A stretch of 64,000 nt of DNA from Marinobacterium iners (GTDB lineage: Bacteria; Pseudomonadota; Gammaproteobacteria; Pseudomonadales; Balneatricaceae), in contig NZ_CP022297.1 of the NCBI RefSeq assembly GCF_017310015.1, positions 3,038,001 through 3,102,000 of the forward strand, read 5' to 3'. The notes under the pieces were generated by a model that was not told the DNA's origin, made no database searches, and was given only the letters and a program-made list of their open reading frames with translations. This document shows, piece after piece, positions 1 through 7,953 of this stretch; positions within the stretch are counted from its first letter, which is position 1, and every line of letters starts with the position of its first letter. A program made the translations under genes and the position numbers.

Positions 1-776
1 TGCAGGTAGGCCGCACTGTTCTGCGCTTCCCGCATCAGGTTGATCAGCGGTTTGAACACCTCATCCAGACGGATGATCCAGTGGGCCATGCTGGTGCGAC
101 TCAGCTCATGGCCCAGACGCTTGAACATCTGCTCCTGACGGTAGAGCGGCAAGCCATCGGCATATTTGGAGGTGATCAGGTAAGCCAGCAGGGCCGGAGT
201 AGCGATGCATTTGCCCAGCGGGTGTGTCGGGCGAGCCGCGGCCAGGATACGCTCATCACCGTCCTGCTCGAACACCGCTTTTTCCTGCCAGTATTCCAGC
301 ACTTTGAGCTGAGCCGGGATGTATTCCAGCTCTTCCTTGACCTTGGTGAAGAAGGTTTTCACTGCCCCAGCTTTTTCCTCATCGCTGAGGCACAGCTCGA
401 TGCGCTCACGCAGCAGATTATCAGAGAAGCCACGCTGACGGCGTTTGGGTGTAGACGCGGCAGCAGGAGTATCGTCTTCAGCAACTTCAATATCATCCGG
501 GAGCTGATCCCGCAGCTGATCGATCTCGGCTTCCAGCTCGGACTCATCGAAGAGGTGGATCTGGTGGACCGTTTTTTCACTGCTGGCCGCGAACCGCTGG
601 ATGCGCTGCAAGCGCAGCATCTCTTCCAGCAGCAGGATGTATTGCTCGCGCTTCTGGATATGCTGCTCTTGATGTTGGAGTTGCTGCTGTAGACCAGCCA
701 CCATCGACAGCAAGTCAGCGGTCGATAAACCGCTGAGTTCAGGCATCTTTGAGGTGGTTTCGGGCTGTGTTTTCAT
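1..776 (-). CDS. tnpC: IS66 transposase TnpC, 3' end outside window
   Basis: The reading frame is open from an ATG at 776 to the window edge and gives about 258 residues. They begin MKTQPETTSKMPELSG and are followed by a coiled, glutamine-rich stretch and the typical IS66 segment around LARPTHPLGK-like residues (read here as AARPTHPLGKCIATPALLAYLITSKYADGLPLYRQ in pieces). The IS66 zinc-finger/linker region and the start of the DDE domain are visible, while the catalytic core lies mostly outside. It follows tnpB by 46 bases in the same transcription direction. The product catalyses transposition of the element with TnpA and TnpB. Confidence 0.9.
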   Translation of the reverse strand, partial: MKTQPETTSKMPELSGLSTADLLSMVAGLQQQLQHQEQHIQKREQYILLLEEMLRLQRIQRFAASSEKTVHQIHLFDESELEAEIDQLRDQLPDDIEVAEDDTPAAASTPKRRQRGFSDNLLRERIELCLSDEEKAGAVKTFFTKVKEELEYIPAQLKVLEYWQEKAVFEQDGDERILAAARPTHPLGKCIATPALLAYLITSKYADGLPLYRQEQMFKRLGHELSRTSMAHWIIRLDEVFKPLINLMREAQNSAAYL

Positions 777-822
777 GGGCAAAATTATATCAAAAACAGC
801 CAGTTGAAGCACCCAAAACCCG

Positions 823-1191
823 CTATCCAACGGCCTCATAATGTACGGTTTTATGGCCTTGCAGCAGACTGATGTCATAACCATCGAGCAACCAGTTGAT
901 CTGCTCGCCGGTCAGCGGCATCAGCTCATCAGCCGGGCTGGGCCACTTGAATTTCTCTTCGGCCAGCGCCTTGTAATAGAGGATAAAACCGTTGTCTTCC
1001 CACATCAGGCACTTGATCTTGTTACGCTGCCGGTTGGTGAACGCATACAGGGCACCAGTGAAGGGGCTACGCCCTAACTCCTGCTCAATCAGCACCGCCA
1101 GGCCATTGGCTTGCTTGCGAAAATCAATGGGCTCACGGTACAGATAGATCTCGGGCATGGACCGAGAGGGACGCAGATACCGTGGCTTCAT
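823..1191 (-). CDS. tnpB: IS66 accessory protein TnpB
   Basis: 122 residues. It contains the family hallmarks PFTGALYAFTNRQRNKIK and MWEDNGFILYYKALAEEKF. Family members usually start near the internal MPEIYLYREPIDFRKQ, so the true start may be that methionine. The first candidate ATG at 1191 overlaps the stop codon of tnpA as ATGA, which suggests translational coupling. The exact role of TnpB is unclear, but IS66 transposition needs it. Confidence 0.92.
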   Translation of the reverse strand: MKPRYLRPSRSMPEIYLYREPIDFRKQANGLAVLIEQELGRSPFTGALYAFTNRQRNKIKCLMWEDNGFILYYKALAEEKFKWPSPADELMPLTGEQINWLLDGYDISLLQGHKTVHYEAVG

Positions 1192-1508
1192 CAGAGCTGC
1201 CTCAGGATTGCACCGAGCAGGTCAACATTACCGGCATGCAGGCCTGTAATGGCCATGCCACCCGGAAGCCTCAGGGTCAGATCATCCGATAGCGGTGAAG
1301 CGGCCACCTGGGTGACGCGAGCAAAGCCGGGTGTTGGTGAGCGCTCGGTATCGGTCGCATCATCTGTACCTTCGAGCTTGCGGCGCCAATAGACAAACTG
1401 GTGATAGGACAGCGATTGCTGTTTGCAGAAGGCAGCGCCGGATAGCCCAGTATCACGCCAGTGTTCAATGTGCTGTTGCCAGTGGTAAGTGCGCTCGGCT
1501 GAGTTCAT
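1191..1508 (-). CDS. tnpA: IS66 accessory protein TnpA
   Basis: 105 residues. It has an N-terminal helix-turn-helix-like segment (HWRDTGLSGAAFCKQQSLS, then YHQFVYWRRKLE) typical of IS66 TnpA, and a variable C-terminus. It is the first gene of the IS66 operon, 84 bases inside the terminal repeat at 1592. Its natural promoter would lie in that interval. The MerR-type promoter of the interrupted element (1629-1659) also points into this gene. Confidence 0.88.
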   Translation of the reverse strand: MNSAERTYHWQQHIEHWRDTGLSGAAFCKQQSLSYHQFVYWRRKLEGTDDATDTERSPTPGFARVTQVAASPLSDDLTLRLPGGMAITGLHAGNVDLLGAILRQL

Positions 1509-1628
1509 GCTGGATTCCTCGCGTAGGTGACGATGGAATCAGTGTGCGGCGGTTAGTGGCTGGAAAAAAGGGGCTGATTTATGGGCGGATACCATGATAC
1601 GACTCCACTTGAACAATGTTGTGGTACC

Positions 1629-1659
1629 ATTTAAAACTATAAAGCTACTATAAGGTCAA
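1629..1659 (-). promoter_or_regulatory. MerR-type promoter with long spacer, now facing IS66
   Basis: On the minus strand TTGACC (1659-1654) and TTAAAT (1634-1629) are separated by 19 bp, the stretched spacing typical of promoters activated by MerR-family regulators. In the intact element the same promoter drives the CDF transporter. Here that gene is replaced by IS66, so transcription would enter tnpA of IS66. Confidence 0.6.
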
Positions 1660-1690
1660 TAGAGTAAAGAATCCGTTGGGGAGGAGGCTG

Positions 1691-2098
1691 ATGCGCATTG
1701 GTCAGTTGGCGCAGTTGGTAGGGGTCGAAACACAGACGATCCGCTTCTATGAACAGCAGGGCTTGTTGCCGCCGCCTGATCGGCAGGACAACGGTTACCG
1801 TGTCTATACCGAGAAGCATGGTGAGGGGCTGTCCTTCATCCGTCGCTGTAGAATCCTGGGCCTGTCACTGGCTGAGATTCACGAACTACAGAGCTATCAG
1901 GACGACCCTCATCAGCCTTGTACCGCCGTCAACGCCTTGCTCGATGATCACATCTCTCATGTGCGGTCGCAGATAACCGCTCTGCAAGCGCTTGAGAAAC
2001 AACTCGTTTCACTGAGAGCGAGTTGCAACGATGACCGGGAAGTTGAGGCGTGTGGGGTTCTTGCTGGAATTAGCGAAGGAAACATGCACCAGCAGTAG
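1691..2098 (+). CDS. MerR-family metal-responsive regulator (CadR/PbrR type), copy 1
   Basis: 135 residues starting at the ATG at 1691, preceded by GGGGAGGAGG; an upstream in-frame TTG at 1676 is less likely. The N-terminal MerR helix-turn-helix runs from MRIGQLAQLVGVETQTIRFY, followed by a dimerisation helix. Cysteines at about 77, 112 and 121 match the three-thiolate site of CadR/PbrR-type sensors of Cd, Pb or Zn. It differs from copy 2 at two residues (Ser48 versus Ala, Ala82 versus Thr). Its partner transporter gene has been lost, so this copy probably acts only in trans on the promoter of copy 2. Confidence 0.9.
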   Translation: MRIGQLAQLVGVETQTIRFYEQQGLLPPPDRQDNGYRVYTEKHGEGLSFIRRCRILGLSLAEIHELQSYQDDPHQPCTAVNALLDDHISHVRSQITALQALEKQLVSLRASCNDDREVEACGVLAGISEGNMHQQ

Positions 2099-2189
2099 GT
2101 GAAGCATCAACCAGATAATCCGATGAGATGCCGGTCTGTCTCACTCTCATGCAAAGGTAAGATCAACCATTTAATCCGCATACCCTATA

Positions 2190-3176
2190 TTAATAAAAGG
2201 AATCGTAATGAATGTTTTCAGAAGGCACGCCTTGATCAAAAAAAGATTTAATTGAGCATTCAACCATTACTGGAGGGCCTGCAAGATAAATATCAAATTC
2301 ACATAATGAAGCTCCTAAATCTTCGTTCACAACTTCATGTAAAAAGCCTGTTGGTCCAGTCCACTCATTGTTCGATTGAGAAAGAACAGTTTTAATATCT
2401 ATTATCTCATTATTGGTAAAAACCAAAGAGCTCCAGTTGGGGATATCTTGAGTTGATCTAGAACCGTAGTAAAACAAAAAATCTTTACCTTCAGAAAAAG
2501 CTTGTTTGGCTATTGAGGCTGCATAGGATAAGCCAGAACCCCCTCCTATAATAAGAAGCTTACGATTACTCCGTTGATAGTATGAATGTCCAAATGGTCC
2601 TTTCAATATCAAAGTGCTATCTATATTGATTTTATCAAAAATATGATTTGAGAAAATACCATCAGGAACTCTCTTGATATAGAAATCGATATGTCCGTCT
2701 TTAATGTAGTTATTAGCTATAGAGTAGGCACGATCAATTGATGGAAGTAAAGGATCACTAAGAAGGCAAAATTGACCAGGTAGCCATGACATATTTTCAT
2801 CAGGTTTTAATGTTATCTTGATAAAATCATGAGTTAATAGTTCCTTTGAGATAACTGAAGATCTAATCTTTGATATTTTTGTTTTTTGGATAAATTTATT
2901 ATCAAGCTTTACTTTAATATCTAAGTCAGAGTTTAATTTACATTTACATGCCAAGTGCCTATTACCTTTCTTTAAATCCCTTGAAGATAGCCCTGTAGGA
3001 TTTTCTTCGGTTTTTATAATATTACCTTGTATCAATTCAAACTTACAAAGGCCGCATTTGCCAGTAACGCATTCGTAAGGGTAACCAATACCTGCATTCA
3101 ATAGGTCAGTCAACATTGAATGATCCGTTGATGATTGAATTGAGATGGGGTTGTTATTTATTTTGATTATAGGCAC
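2190..3176 (-). CDS. carAd: Carbazole 1,9a-dioxygenase, ferredoxin reductase component CarAd
   Basis: 328 residues with a GTG start preceded by GGAG. An N-terminal plant-type [2Fe-2S] domain has Cys36, Cys41, Cys44 and Cys77. It is followed by an FAD domain (RAYSIAN) and an NAD domain (GGGSGLSYAAS). The C-terminal AGPP and IHYDSFY match CarAd of the Pseudomonas carbazole system, as does the length. It passes electrons from NADH to the Rieske ferredoxin CarAc. It is the last gene of the AT-rich car operon. Its TAA stop lies only five bases from the end of the ISPpu12-like remnant, so no terminator of its own remains. Confidence 0.9.
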   Translation of the reverse strand: MPIIKINNNPISIQSSTDHSMLTDLLNAGIGYPYECVTGKCGLCKFELIQGNIIKTEENPTGLSSRDLKKGNRHLACKCKLNSDLDIKVKLDNKFIQKTKISKIRSSVISKELLTHDFIKITLKPDENMSWLPGQFCLLSDPLLPSIDRAYSIANNYIKDGHIDFYIKRVPDGIFSNHIFDKINIDSTLILKGPFGHSYYQRSNRKLLIIGGGSGLSYAASIAKQAFSEGKDFLFYYGSRSTQDIPNWSSLVFTNNEIIDIKTVLSQSNNEWTGPTGFLHEVVNEDLGASLCEFDIYLAGPPVMVECSIKSFFDQGVPSENIHYDSFY

Positions 3177-3188
3177 TTGTTAACTCCA

Positions 3189-3503
3189 TTACTCAGATGG
3201 TTCTAAACCGAAAACTTTATCAAGACGAAGAGCAATTTTAATATCACCGCGTAACTTCATTCTTCCAGTCATTAGGGCAAGCTTTGGATTGAGTTCTTTA
3301 TCTAGTATTTTTGTTAAGTTTTCAGGTTTGATTTTGATCGTAATATCGGAATCAATATCTGAGTCATGTACATTGTTAGGAATACTTATTCCGTCAATGA
3401 ATATTACTTCATTATTTCCTAAATCGAATTTAACTTTTGCATTAAGCCCTGAATCTTCCCCAACAGAGTTGGTAATTCGCTGTCTAAGATCTGTTACATT
3501 CAT
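3189..3503 (-). CDS. SCP2-like small protein within the car operon
   Basis: 104 residues resembling the SCP2 sterol-binding fold in its C-terminal half (SDITIKIKPENLTKIL, then ALMTGRMKLRGDIKIALRL). The fold usually holds a hydrophobic ligand. It sits between carAc and carAd. As I recall, the Pseudomonas car cluster has an unassigned open frame (ORF7) at this position, so the arrangement appears conserved. A role in binding or delivering the poorly soluble substrate is conceivable but unproven. The AT-rich composition is like its neighbours. Confidence 0.75.
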   Translation of the reverse strand: MNVTDLRQRITNSVGEDSGLNAKVKFDLGNNEVIFIDGISIPNNVHDSDIDSDITIKIKPENLTKILDKELNPKLALMTGRMKLRGDIKIALRLDKVFGLEPSE

Positions 3504-3515
3504 GATTTAATAACC

Positions 3516-3836
3516 TTATTGTTCTTCCAAAATTAATACTTCATTATTCACAATATCTACTTGGTAAGTTTTTAACGCTACTGTACATGGTTCTGATTCT
3601 GGTTCCCCTGTACATATATTGAATGCACCACCATGGAAAGGGCATTCAATAACATCACCGTCAATTTCACCTTCTGATAATGATGCTATACCGTGGGTGC
3701 ATGTGTCTTCTGTAGCATAAAACTTTCCCTCTATTCTATAAATAGCTATTGGGCTTTTTCCAGGTCGTGAAAATTTAAATATAGAATTTTCTAAAATGTC
3801 TGATTCCATACATGCTTTAACCCATTTTTTATTCAT
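3516..3836 (-). CDS. carAc: Carbazole 1,9a-dioxygenase, Rieske ferredoxin CarAc
   Basis: 106 residues. The Rieske [2Fe-2S] ligands are Cys46-x-His48 (CTH) and Cys65-x-x-His68 (CPFH), the spacing seen in CarAc. The start ATG follows a strong AGGAGG. The protein shuttles electrons from CarAd to the terminal oxygenase CarAa. It is encoded ten bases after carC. Confidence 0.93.
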   Translation of the reverse strand: MNKKWVKACMESDILENSIFKFSRPGKSPIAIYRIEGKFYATEDTCTHGIASLSEGEIDGDVIECPFHGGAFNICTGEPESEPCTVALKTYQVDIVNNEVLILEEQ

Positions 3837-3845
3837 ATGAACCTC

Positions 3846-4667
3846 CTAAGTTCTGAGTTTCAAAAATAATTCGGTAGCATTTGCAAAATCCGTAGGGTGT
3901 TCTATCATCGCCCAATGACCACAGTTTGGAATTATATAACCCCAGCTATCTTCAATCAAATCTAAGAATTTGTAAGCAGTAGTAATTGGTACAACCTTAT
4001 CTTCTTTTCCCTGGACAACTAAGGTTGGAACTTTGACTTTTTCGATATATTCATCAGGGTAAAATAAACCTCCTTGTTGTTTAATCCATGTCATAGTCGA
4101 TGCATAGGCTTCTCGAGTTTCTGCATCCAAGGCATATTCAACACGTTTTTTGACCATTTTGGGATCAATTTGAAAATCGTCATTTGTCAAAGCTTCAACA
4201 AGCTTGTACATCCCAGTTTCTGTGAAATCATAATTAACAATCGGTTTCAAATCTTCGTGTAGTTCTACAACCAGACCAGCACTTCCCATTAGAACCAAAT
4301 TCTTAACTAGTTCAGGTCTTTCAACACAGACACCAAGTGCTGTAGCTCCTCCCATTGAATTTCCAACTAGTGAAACTTTTCCTTCTAGTCCAAGTGCTTT
4401 GATAAAACTAACAAGATGTTTAGTTCGTATTTGCTGTGAATACTCAATTTTAGGCTTTGCAGTTTTACCAAAGCCGATCATATCAACAGCGTATACCTTA
4501 AAATTTTCTGCTAAAATTGGAATCACACCTTTCCAATTTCCTTCACTTTCAGCTCCTGCACCACCGCCGTGTATTAATATGACCGGACTTCCTTCCCCTG
4601 CCTCAAGGTATCTAGTTTCAATACCATCTGCATTTAAATATTTTTCTGAATAATCAATTGACTTCAA
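3846..4667 (-). CDS. carC: Meta-cleavage compound hydrolase CarC
   Basis: 273 residues, alpha/beta-hydrolase fold. The oxyanion region is HGGGAGAES, the nucleophile elbow GNSMGG has Ser104, and the other triad members are Asp223 (GKEDKVV) and His251 (CGHW). In carbazole degradation it hydrolyses the ring-cleaved product of 2'-aminobiphenyl-2,3-diol to anthranilate and 2-hydroxypenta-2,4-dienoate. It starts with TTG, with GGAGG eight bases upstream, and overlaps the end of carBb by 14 bases, suggesting coupled translation. Confidence 0.9.
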   Translation of the reverse strand: MKSIDYSEKYLNADGIETRYLEAGEGSPVILIHGGGAGAESEGNWKGVIPILAENFKVYAVDMIGFGKTAKPKIEYSQQIRTKHLVSFIKALGLEGKVSLVGNSMGGATALGVCVERPELVKNLVLMGSAGLVVELHEDLKPIVNYDFTETGMYKLVEALTNDDFQIDPKMVKKRVEYALDAETREAYASTMTWIKQQGGLFYPDEYIEKVKVPTLVVQGKEDKVVPITTAYKFLDLIEDSWGYIIPNCGHWAMIEHPTDFANATELFLKLRT

Positions 4668-5460
4668 AGTTTATACCTCCAACTCCTGTGAACCATTTTC
4701 TCATCGGTTCGTAATAAATTTTTTCTCCAGATACATTACCTGAAATTTCTGATGCCATTAGCCAGGTAAGTATTTCAATTCCAGCGTTACCGCCTTCTTG
4801 AATTATCCTTTCATTTCCCATATTAGTTATGATTTCTTGTTCTCCATTACATAAACGATCCATTATCATATGATCAAATTTTTCAGAAACTTCACCATGA
4901 TTTTCTATACATAACCAATGTGATAAACCACCTGCAGCTATTACTGATATATTTAATTTTTCATCTAGTTCATTTATCGATTTTTTTATAGTTCTAGCTA
5001 ATGAAACACATCTGCTAGCTTCAGCCATTGGGGATGTGTTTATATTCACTATTAATGGAACAATTGGATAATTTTTAAGGTCCATGAATGTCAGAGGTAT
5101 CATAATTCCATGATCTAGCTTCAATTCTTCCGACTGACATAAATCGAATCCGTCCTGATCCGCTGTTTCAACGATTGTATTTGCTAGAAGTCTACTACCT
5201 TTAATATTTTCAATAGGTATGTCCATATCACCCATTGTTGTATATTCATCAGATATGCCTATTGCAAATCTAGGTTGTAAAGATAAATCAAAATTACACA
5301 TATGATCACTAGATATTATTAGAATAATATCTGGCTTGCTTTTTTTGATTATATTTCCAAGCTTTTTCATGCCTTCAATAACATTTCTTGCCTGGTCTTC
5401 ACAACCATTTGCAGACATTACAATATGTGATGTCGCACAAGAGCTAACAATATTAGCCAT
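4654..5460 (-). CDS. carBb: 2'-aminobiphenyl-2,3-diol 1,2-dioxygenase, catalytic subunit CarBb
   Basis: 268 residues from the ATG at 5460 (MANIVSSCATSH). It belongs to the LigB class of extradiol dioxygenases, with the early ATSHIV histidine, SSDHM and the AAGGLSHWL histidine that hold the catalytic Fe(II). It cleaves the aminated biphenyl diol made by CarAaAcAd. The start overlaps the stop of carBa as ATGGCTAA, exactly the arrangement seen for ligA/ligB at 61798-61805, so the two subunits are probably translated in a coupled way. Confidence 0.9.
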   Translation of the reverse strand: MANIVSSCATSHIVMSANGCEDQARNVIEGMKKLGNIIKKSKPDIILIISSDHMCNFDLSLQPRFAIGISDEYTTMGDMDIPIENIKGSRLLANTIVETADQDGFDLCQSEELKLDHGIMIPLTFMDLKNYPIVPLIVNINTSPMAEASRCVSLARTIKKSINELDEKLNISVIAAGGLSHWLCIENHGEVSEKFDHMIMDRLCNGEQEIITNMGNERIIQEGGNAGIEILTWLMASEISGNVSGEKIYYEPMRKWFTGVGGINFEVN

Positions 5461-5728
5461 GATAATCACCATTTTTTATTGCAAGGCAATCGTTTACAGA
5501 AACGTGTATTCCTATTTCTGGAGTTCTAAACATCATGTAATGCATTTGTAGTATAGGGTGCATCCCCACTGCGCTTAATAAAGCAGGCTCTGCTTTCACT
5601 AATGCATTAAACTCTTCATTTGTAAGGTTTAGTTCTTTCAAATAATCGATGTTTTCTAACAGCTTTTCCCTAAATTGAGGTTCTTTAATAATTCTTTGAA
5701 CTATTTTATTAATTTTATAGTTAGACAC
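5453..5728 (-). CDS. carBa: 2'-aminobiphenyl-2,3-diol 1,2-dioxygenase, small subunit CarBa
   Basis: 91 residues, related to the LigA-type small subunit. Recognisable segments include LKELNLTNEEFNALVKAEPALLSAVG and MHPILQMHYMM (in pieces). It forms the structural partner of CarBb. It sits 47 bases after carAa with a strong AGGAGG in front. Confidence 0.88.
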   Translation of the reverse strand: MSNYKINKIVQRIIKEPQFREKLLENIDYLKELNLTNEEFNALVKAEPALLSAVGMHPILQMHYMMFRTPEIGIHVSVNDCLAIKNGDYHG

Positions 5729-5775
5729 TTTTTACCTCCTTTTTAAGGGGGTGGCTTTAAAGCCACCCTATATTT

Positions 5776-6933
5776 TTATCCTTTTATATTTTCTAAAGTC
5801 TGTATTCCTTTATTATGCTTATCTGCAAGTTTTCTCCACTCTACAATTGCTTCGTCAGGTTCAAAAAGGATTTCATTTACCCAACCTTTGTCATCGGCAT
5901 AGAAATCTACCATTGCTTCCCTTGCCCAAATATCGTCATCGTTAAATCCCATTAATGCCATTTTTTTCCATTTATGATCAAAAGAATGTTCATATGCTTT
6001 AATTTCTTCTTCTGTTTCACATTTTTTTCCTAATGTTTGGAAATAAATATGTGTATTTTCATCAACAGGTACATACCATTCAAACTGCATCATATCGGGG
6101 TTTGGCCATGGATTAACCTTCAATACACCTGGAAGCCAGATTGAGATGTTATTAGCAACTAAAGTTGATCCATAATTACCTTCACGAACTAATTCCCCAT
6201 CTATTGTTCCTTCAAAAACGGGCACACTTGCGTCTCCAATTAGGTCATATACTCCCTTTCGTCCGCCTTCTGAGTCATCAGCGATAACTTTTGTTTGTTT
6301 GCTTCTATCTTCACCTGGTGCAAAACCTAGAGGTAATACTAGATCGTTACCCTGCACCAGAATTGCGTCTTTATGGATATATATGTGGCTTGGATCAAAT
6401 CCGTTTTCGACACCTAGTCTCCAGTTAGACTTAATCTCTCTTGCTATACCCAAAATTTCTAATCCATCGTCAAGGAATTCAGGTGGTGTATCATGAGCTA
6501 ATGGATGTGGCTCACCGTCGCCAAGGAATATAAAGACGCAATTTTTTGCTTCTTCAACTGGATATACTTTAAGTTTATGCCGACCAATTTGGGCACTAGA
6601 TGGGTTGGTCATGATGTCGCATAATTCACCAGTTTCCCATTTGTATGTCCAAGCGTGATACCAGCAAGTAATTGTATCCTTTGTCATACAATCTAATTTT
6701 TCTGACAATGGCACCCCTCGATGAAGGCATCTATCTTTTATACAATGTAACTTTCCATCGATTCGTTTAACTAAAAGAGGTTCACCAAGTAGTTTAATTT
6801 TTTTAACTTCACCCTCTGCTATATCTTTAGAAAACATAACCGGATACCAGTGATTTCGAAATCCGTACTTGGCGTCTACATACCCTGGCCAACCCTTCAC
6901 TTTTTTCAAAATATCTTCTGACACGTTACTCAT
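5776..6933 (-). CDS. carAa: Carbazole 1,9a-dioxygenase terminal oxygenase CarAa
   Basis: 385 residues, the same size as CarAa of Pseudomonas carbazole degraders and recognisably homologous throughout. The Rieske cluster ligands are Cys69, His71, Cys90 and His93. The mononuclear iron site is His183, His187 (DPSHIYIH) and an aspartate in GFNDDDIWAREA near 333. It performs angular dioxygenation of carbazole at C1 and C9a, opening the central ring to 2'-aminobiphenyl-2,3-diol. There is a single carAa copy here, whereas the classic plasmid cluster has a duplicated one. Base composition is far more AT-rich than the flanking chromosome. Confidence 0.95.
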   Translation of the reverse strand: MSNVSEDILKKVKGWPGYVDAKYGFRNHWYPVMFSKDIAEGEVKKIKLLGEPLLVKRIDGKLHCIKDRCLHRGVPLSEKLDCMTKDTITCWYHAWTYKWETGELCDIMTNPSSAQIGRHKLKVYPVEEAKNCVFIFLGDGEPHPLAHDTPPEFLDDGLEILGIAREIKSNWRLGVENGFDPSHIYIHKDAILVQGNDLVLPLGFAPGEDRSKQTKVIADDSEGGRKGVYDLIGDASVPVFEGTIDGELVREGNYGSTLVANNISIWLPGVLKVNPWPNPDMMQFEWYVPVDENTHIYFQTLGKKCETEEEIKAYEHSFDHKWKKMALMGFNDDDIWAREAMVDFYADDKGWVNEILFEPDEAIVEWRKLADKHNKGIQTLENIKG

Positions 6934-6954
6934 TTTAATTACCTTTCTATCTCA

Positions 6955-7935
6955 TTAATGGAAGTGGTGAACCCAACGAATATTTAGCCTGTCACCTTCA
7001 GATCTATTTTCTGCATCATTTTCAAAATATAAATTTGCAAATATATGATCATGTTGCGAAAAGCTGAGAACTGCTCCGGGGCCCATTGCCCATACTTTTT
7101 CTTTTCTTCCAGACACTTTATTCCCATTAATTTCTGTATCTGTTATTTGATTCAAGAAATAACCATTCAATCCAACAGCAAAAGCTCTATTAACCCTGTA
7201 TAAAGCTGTCAAGTTTCCATGGACAGCTTGCCCAGGCTTTACACTATTGACCCCAGGACCATATGAAACACTCGGATTAGTATTCTTACCGTTGTATAAA
7301 TAGTGTAGACGCCATGAGAATGTCATTTCTGGCTTTAGCCATGCCGTACCTGCCCAGTATGGGTTAAATGACCAATGGTTAGAGCTTGGGTTAATAGTTT
7401 TGCTGCTATCATATTCACCTGTAGGCAATATGAACTGGAGCTCTAAACGGTTCACATATTTGGGTCCGTTAGTCCCCATCACCGGGTCCCATTGAATTGC
7501 AGGGCCAACAAGCAAATCACCAAATCCCGTTTTGGCGCTTATAGCTAGATTTCCAATACCGTCATCTGTTGTTTCCGATAAAATTGTTGGTTGTACAACG
7601 TCTATCGCTAGCTTCCCTCCTAATATTTCGATATCACTCATATAGATTCCTTGTGTTAATGCGATATCTAATTCGGCTTCTGTTTTCGGTAACGGCAATT
7701 TATTCCCATTAGAATCAGCAAAAAACTCACTGTCATAATTCTGTAGGTATTGAATGAAGTACCAACCTTTACCTGCGGGCGGCATACCATCGAGGAAACT
7801 TGTAGCTCCCAAATTCACAGTTGGTAGATCATATGCAAACAACAACGGACTCATCGTTAATAGAAAAGCCATAGATAGTCTGCGAGTTATTTTTCCAAGC
7901 CAATTTTGGCTCAATTGACAATCGCTGTTTTTCAC
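6955..7935 (-). CDS. Outer-membrane channel of the phenol meta-pathway (MetA/SphA) family
   Basis: 326 residues with a GTG start preceded by GAGAGGA. A hydrophobic segment at about 19-35 (LSMAFLLTMSPLLFAYD) is a signal peptide. The remainder alternates as beta strands and ends in an aromatic-rich WVHHFH typical of beta-barrel proteins. It matches the family often found beside aromatic catabolic genes and thought to admit hydrophobic substrates. As first gene of the car operon, uptake of carbazole is the likely but unproven role. Confidence 0.78.
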   Translation of the reverse strand: MKNSDCQLSQNWLGKITRRLSMAFLLTMSPLLFAYDLPTVNLGATSFLDGMPPAGKGWYFIQYLQNYDSEFFADSNGNKLPLPKTEAELDIALTQGIYMSDIEILGGKLAIDVVQPTILSETTDDGIGNLAISAKTGFGDLLVGPAIQWDPVMGTNGPKYVNRLELQFILPTGEYDSSKTINPSSNHWSFNPYWAGTAWLKPEMTFSWRLHYLYNGKNTNPSVSYGPGVNSVKPGQAVHGNLTALYRVNRAFAVGLNGYFLNQITDTEINGNKVSGRKEKVWAMGPGAVLSFSQHDHIFANLYFENDAENRSEGDRLNIRWVHHFH

Positions 7936-7953
7936 AACAGTCCTCTCTTTTTT

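Larger units (their letters stand above)
1..1592 (-). mobile_element. IS66-family insertion sequence, partial (cut by window start)
   Basis: The three-gene tnpA-tnpB-tnpC layout on the minus strand is diagnostic of IS66. The outer end is at 1592, where the minus strand reads GTATCCGCCCATAAATC. The IS66 remnant at 8011-8647 ends with the same GTATCCGCC, which supports this as the terminal inverted repeat. The next base begins sequence identical to the ISPpu12-like element at 25338, so the IS66 inserted there. The expected 8-bp target duplicate CATGATAC and the other terminus lie outside the window. Confidence 0.9.
1593..2185 (+). mobile_element. Remnant of an ISPpu12-like element (merR end only)
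   Basis: This segment is nearly identical to 25338-25930, the right end of the complete element. It has the same divergent promoter, merR gene and terminal repeat (reads GGGTATGCGGATTAAATGG on the minus strand, ending at 2185). Only scattered substitutions separate the copies. The left 2.8 kb (tnpA, lspA and the CDF gene) are missing because an IS66 abuts it at exactly the start codon of the CDF gene. The remnant lies in the same orientation as the intact copy. Confidence 0.92.
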
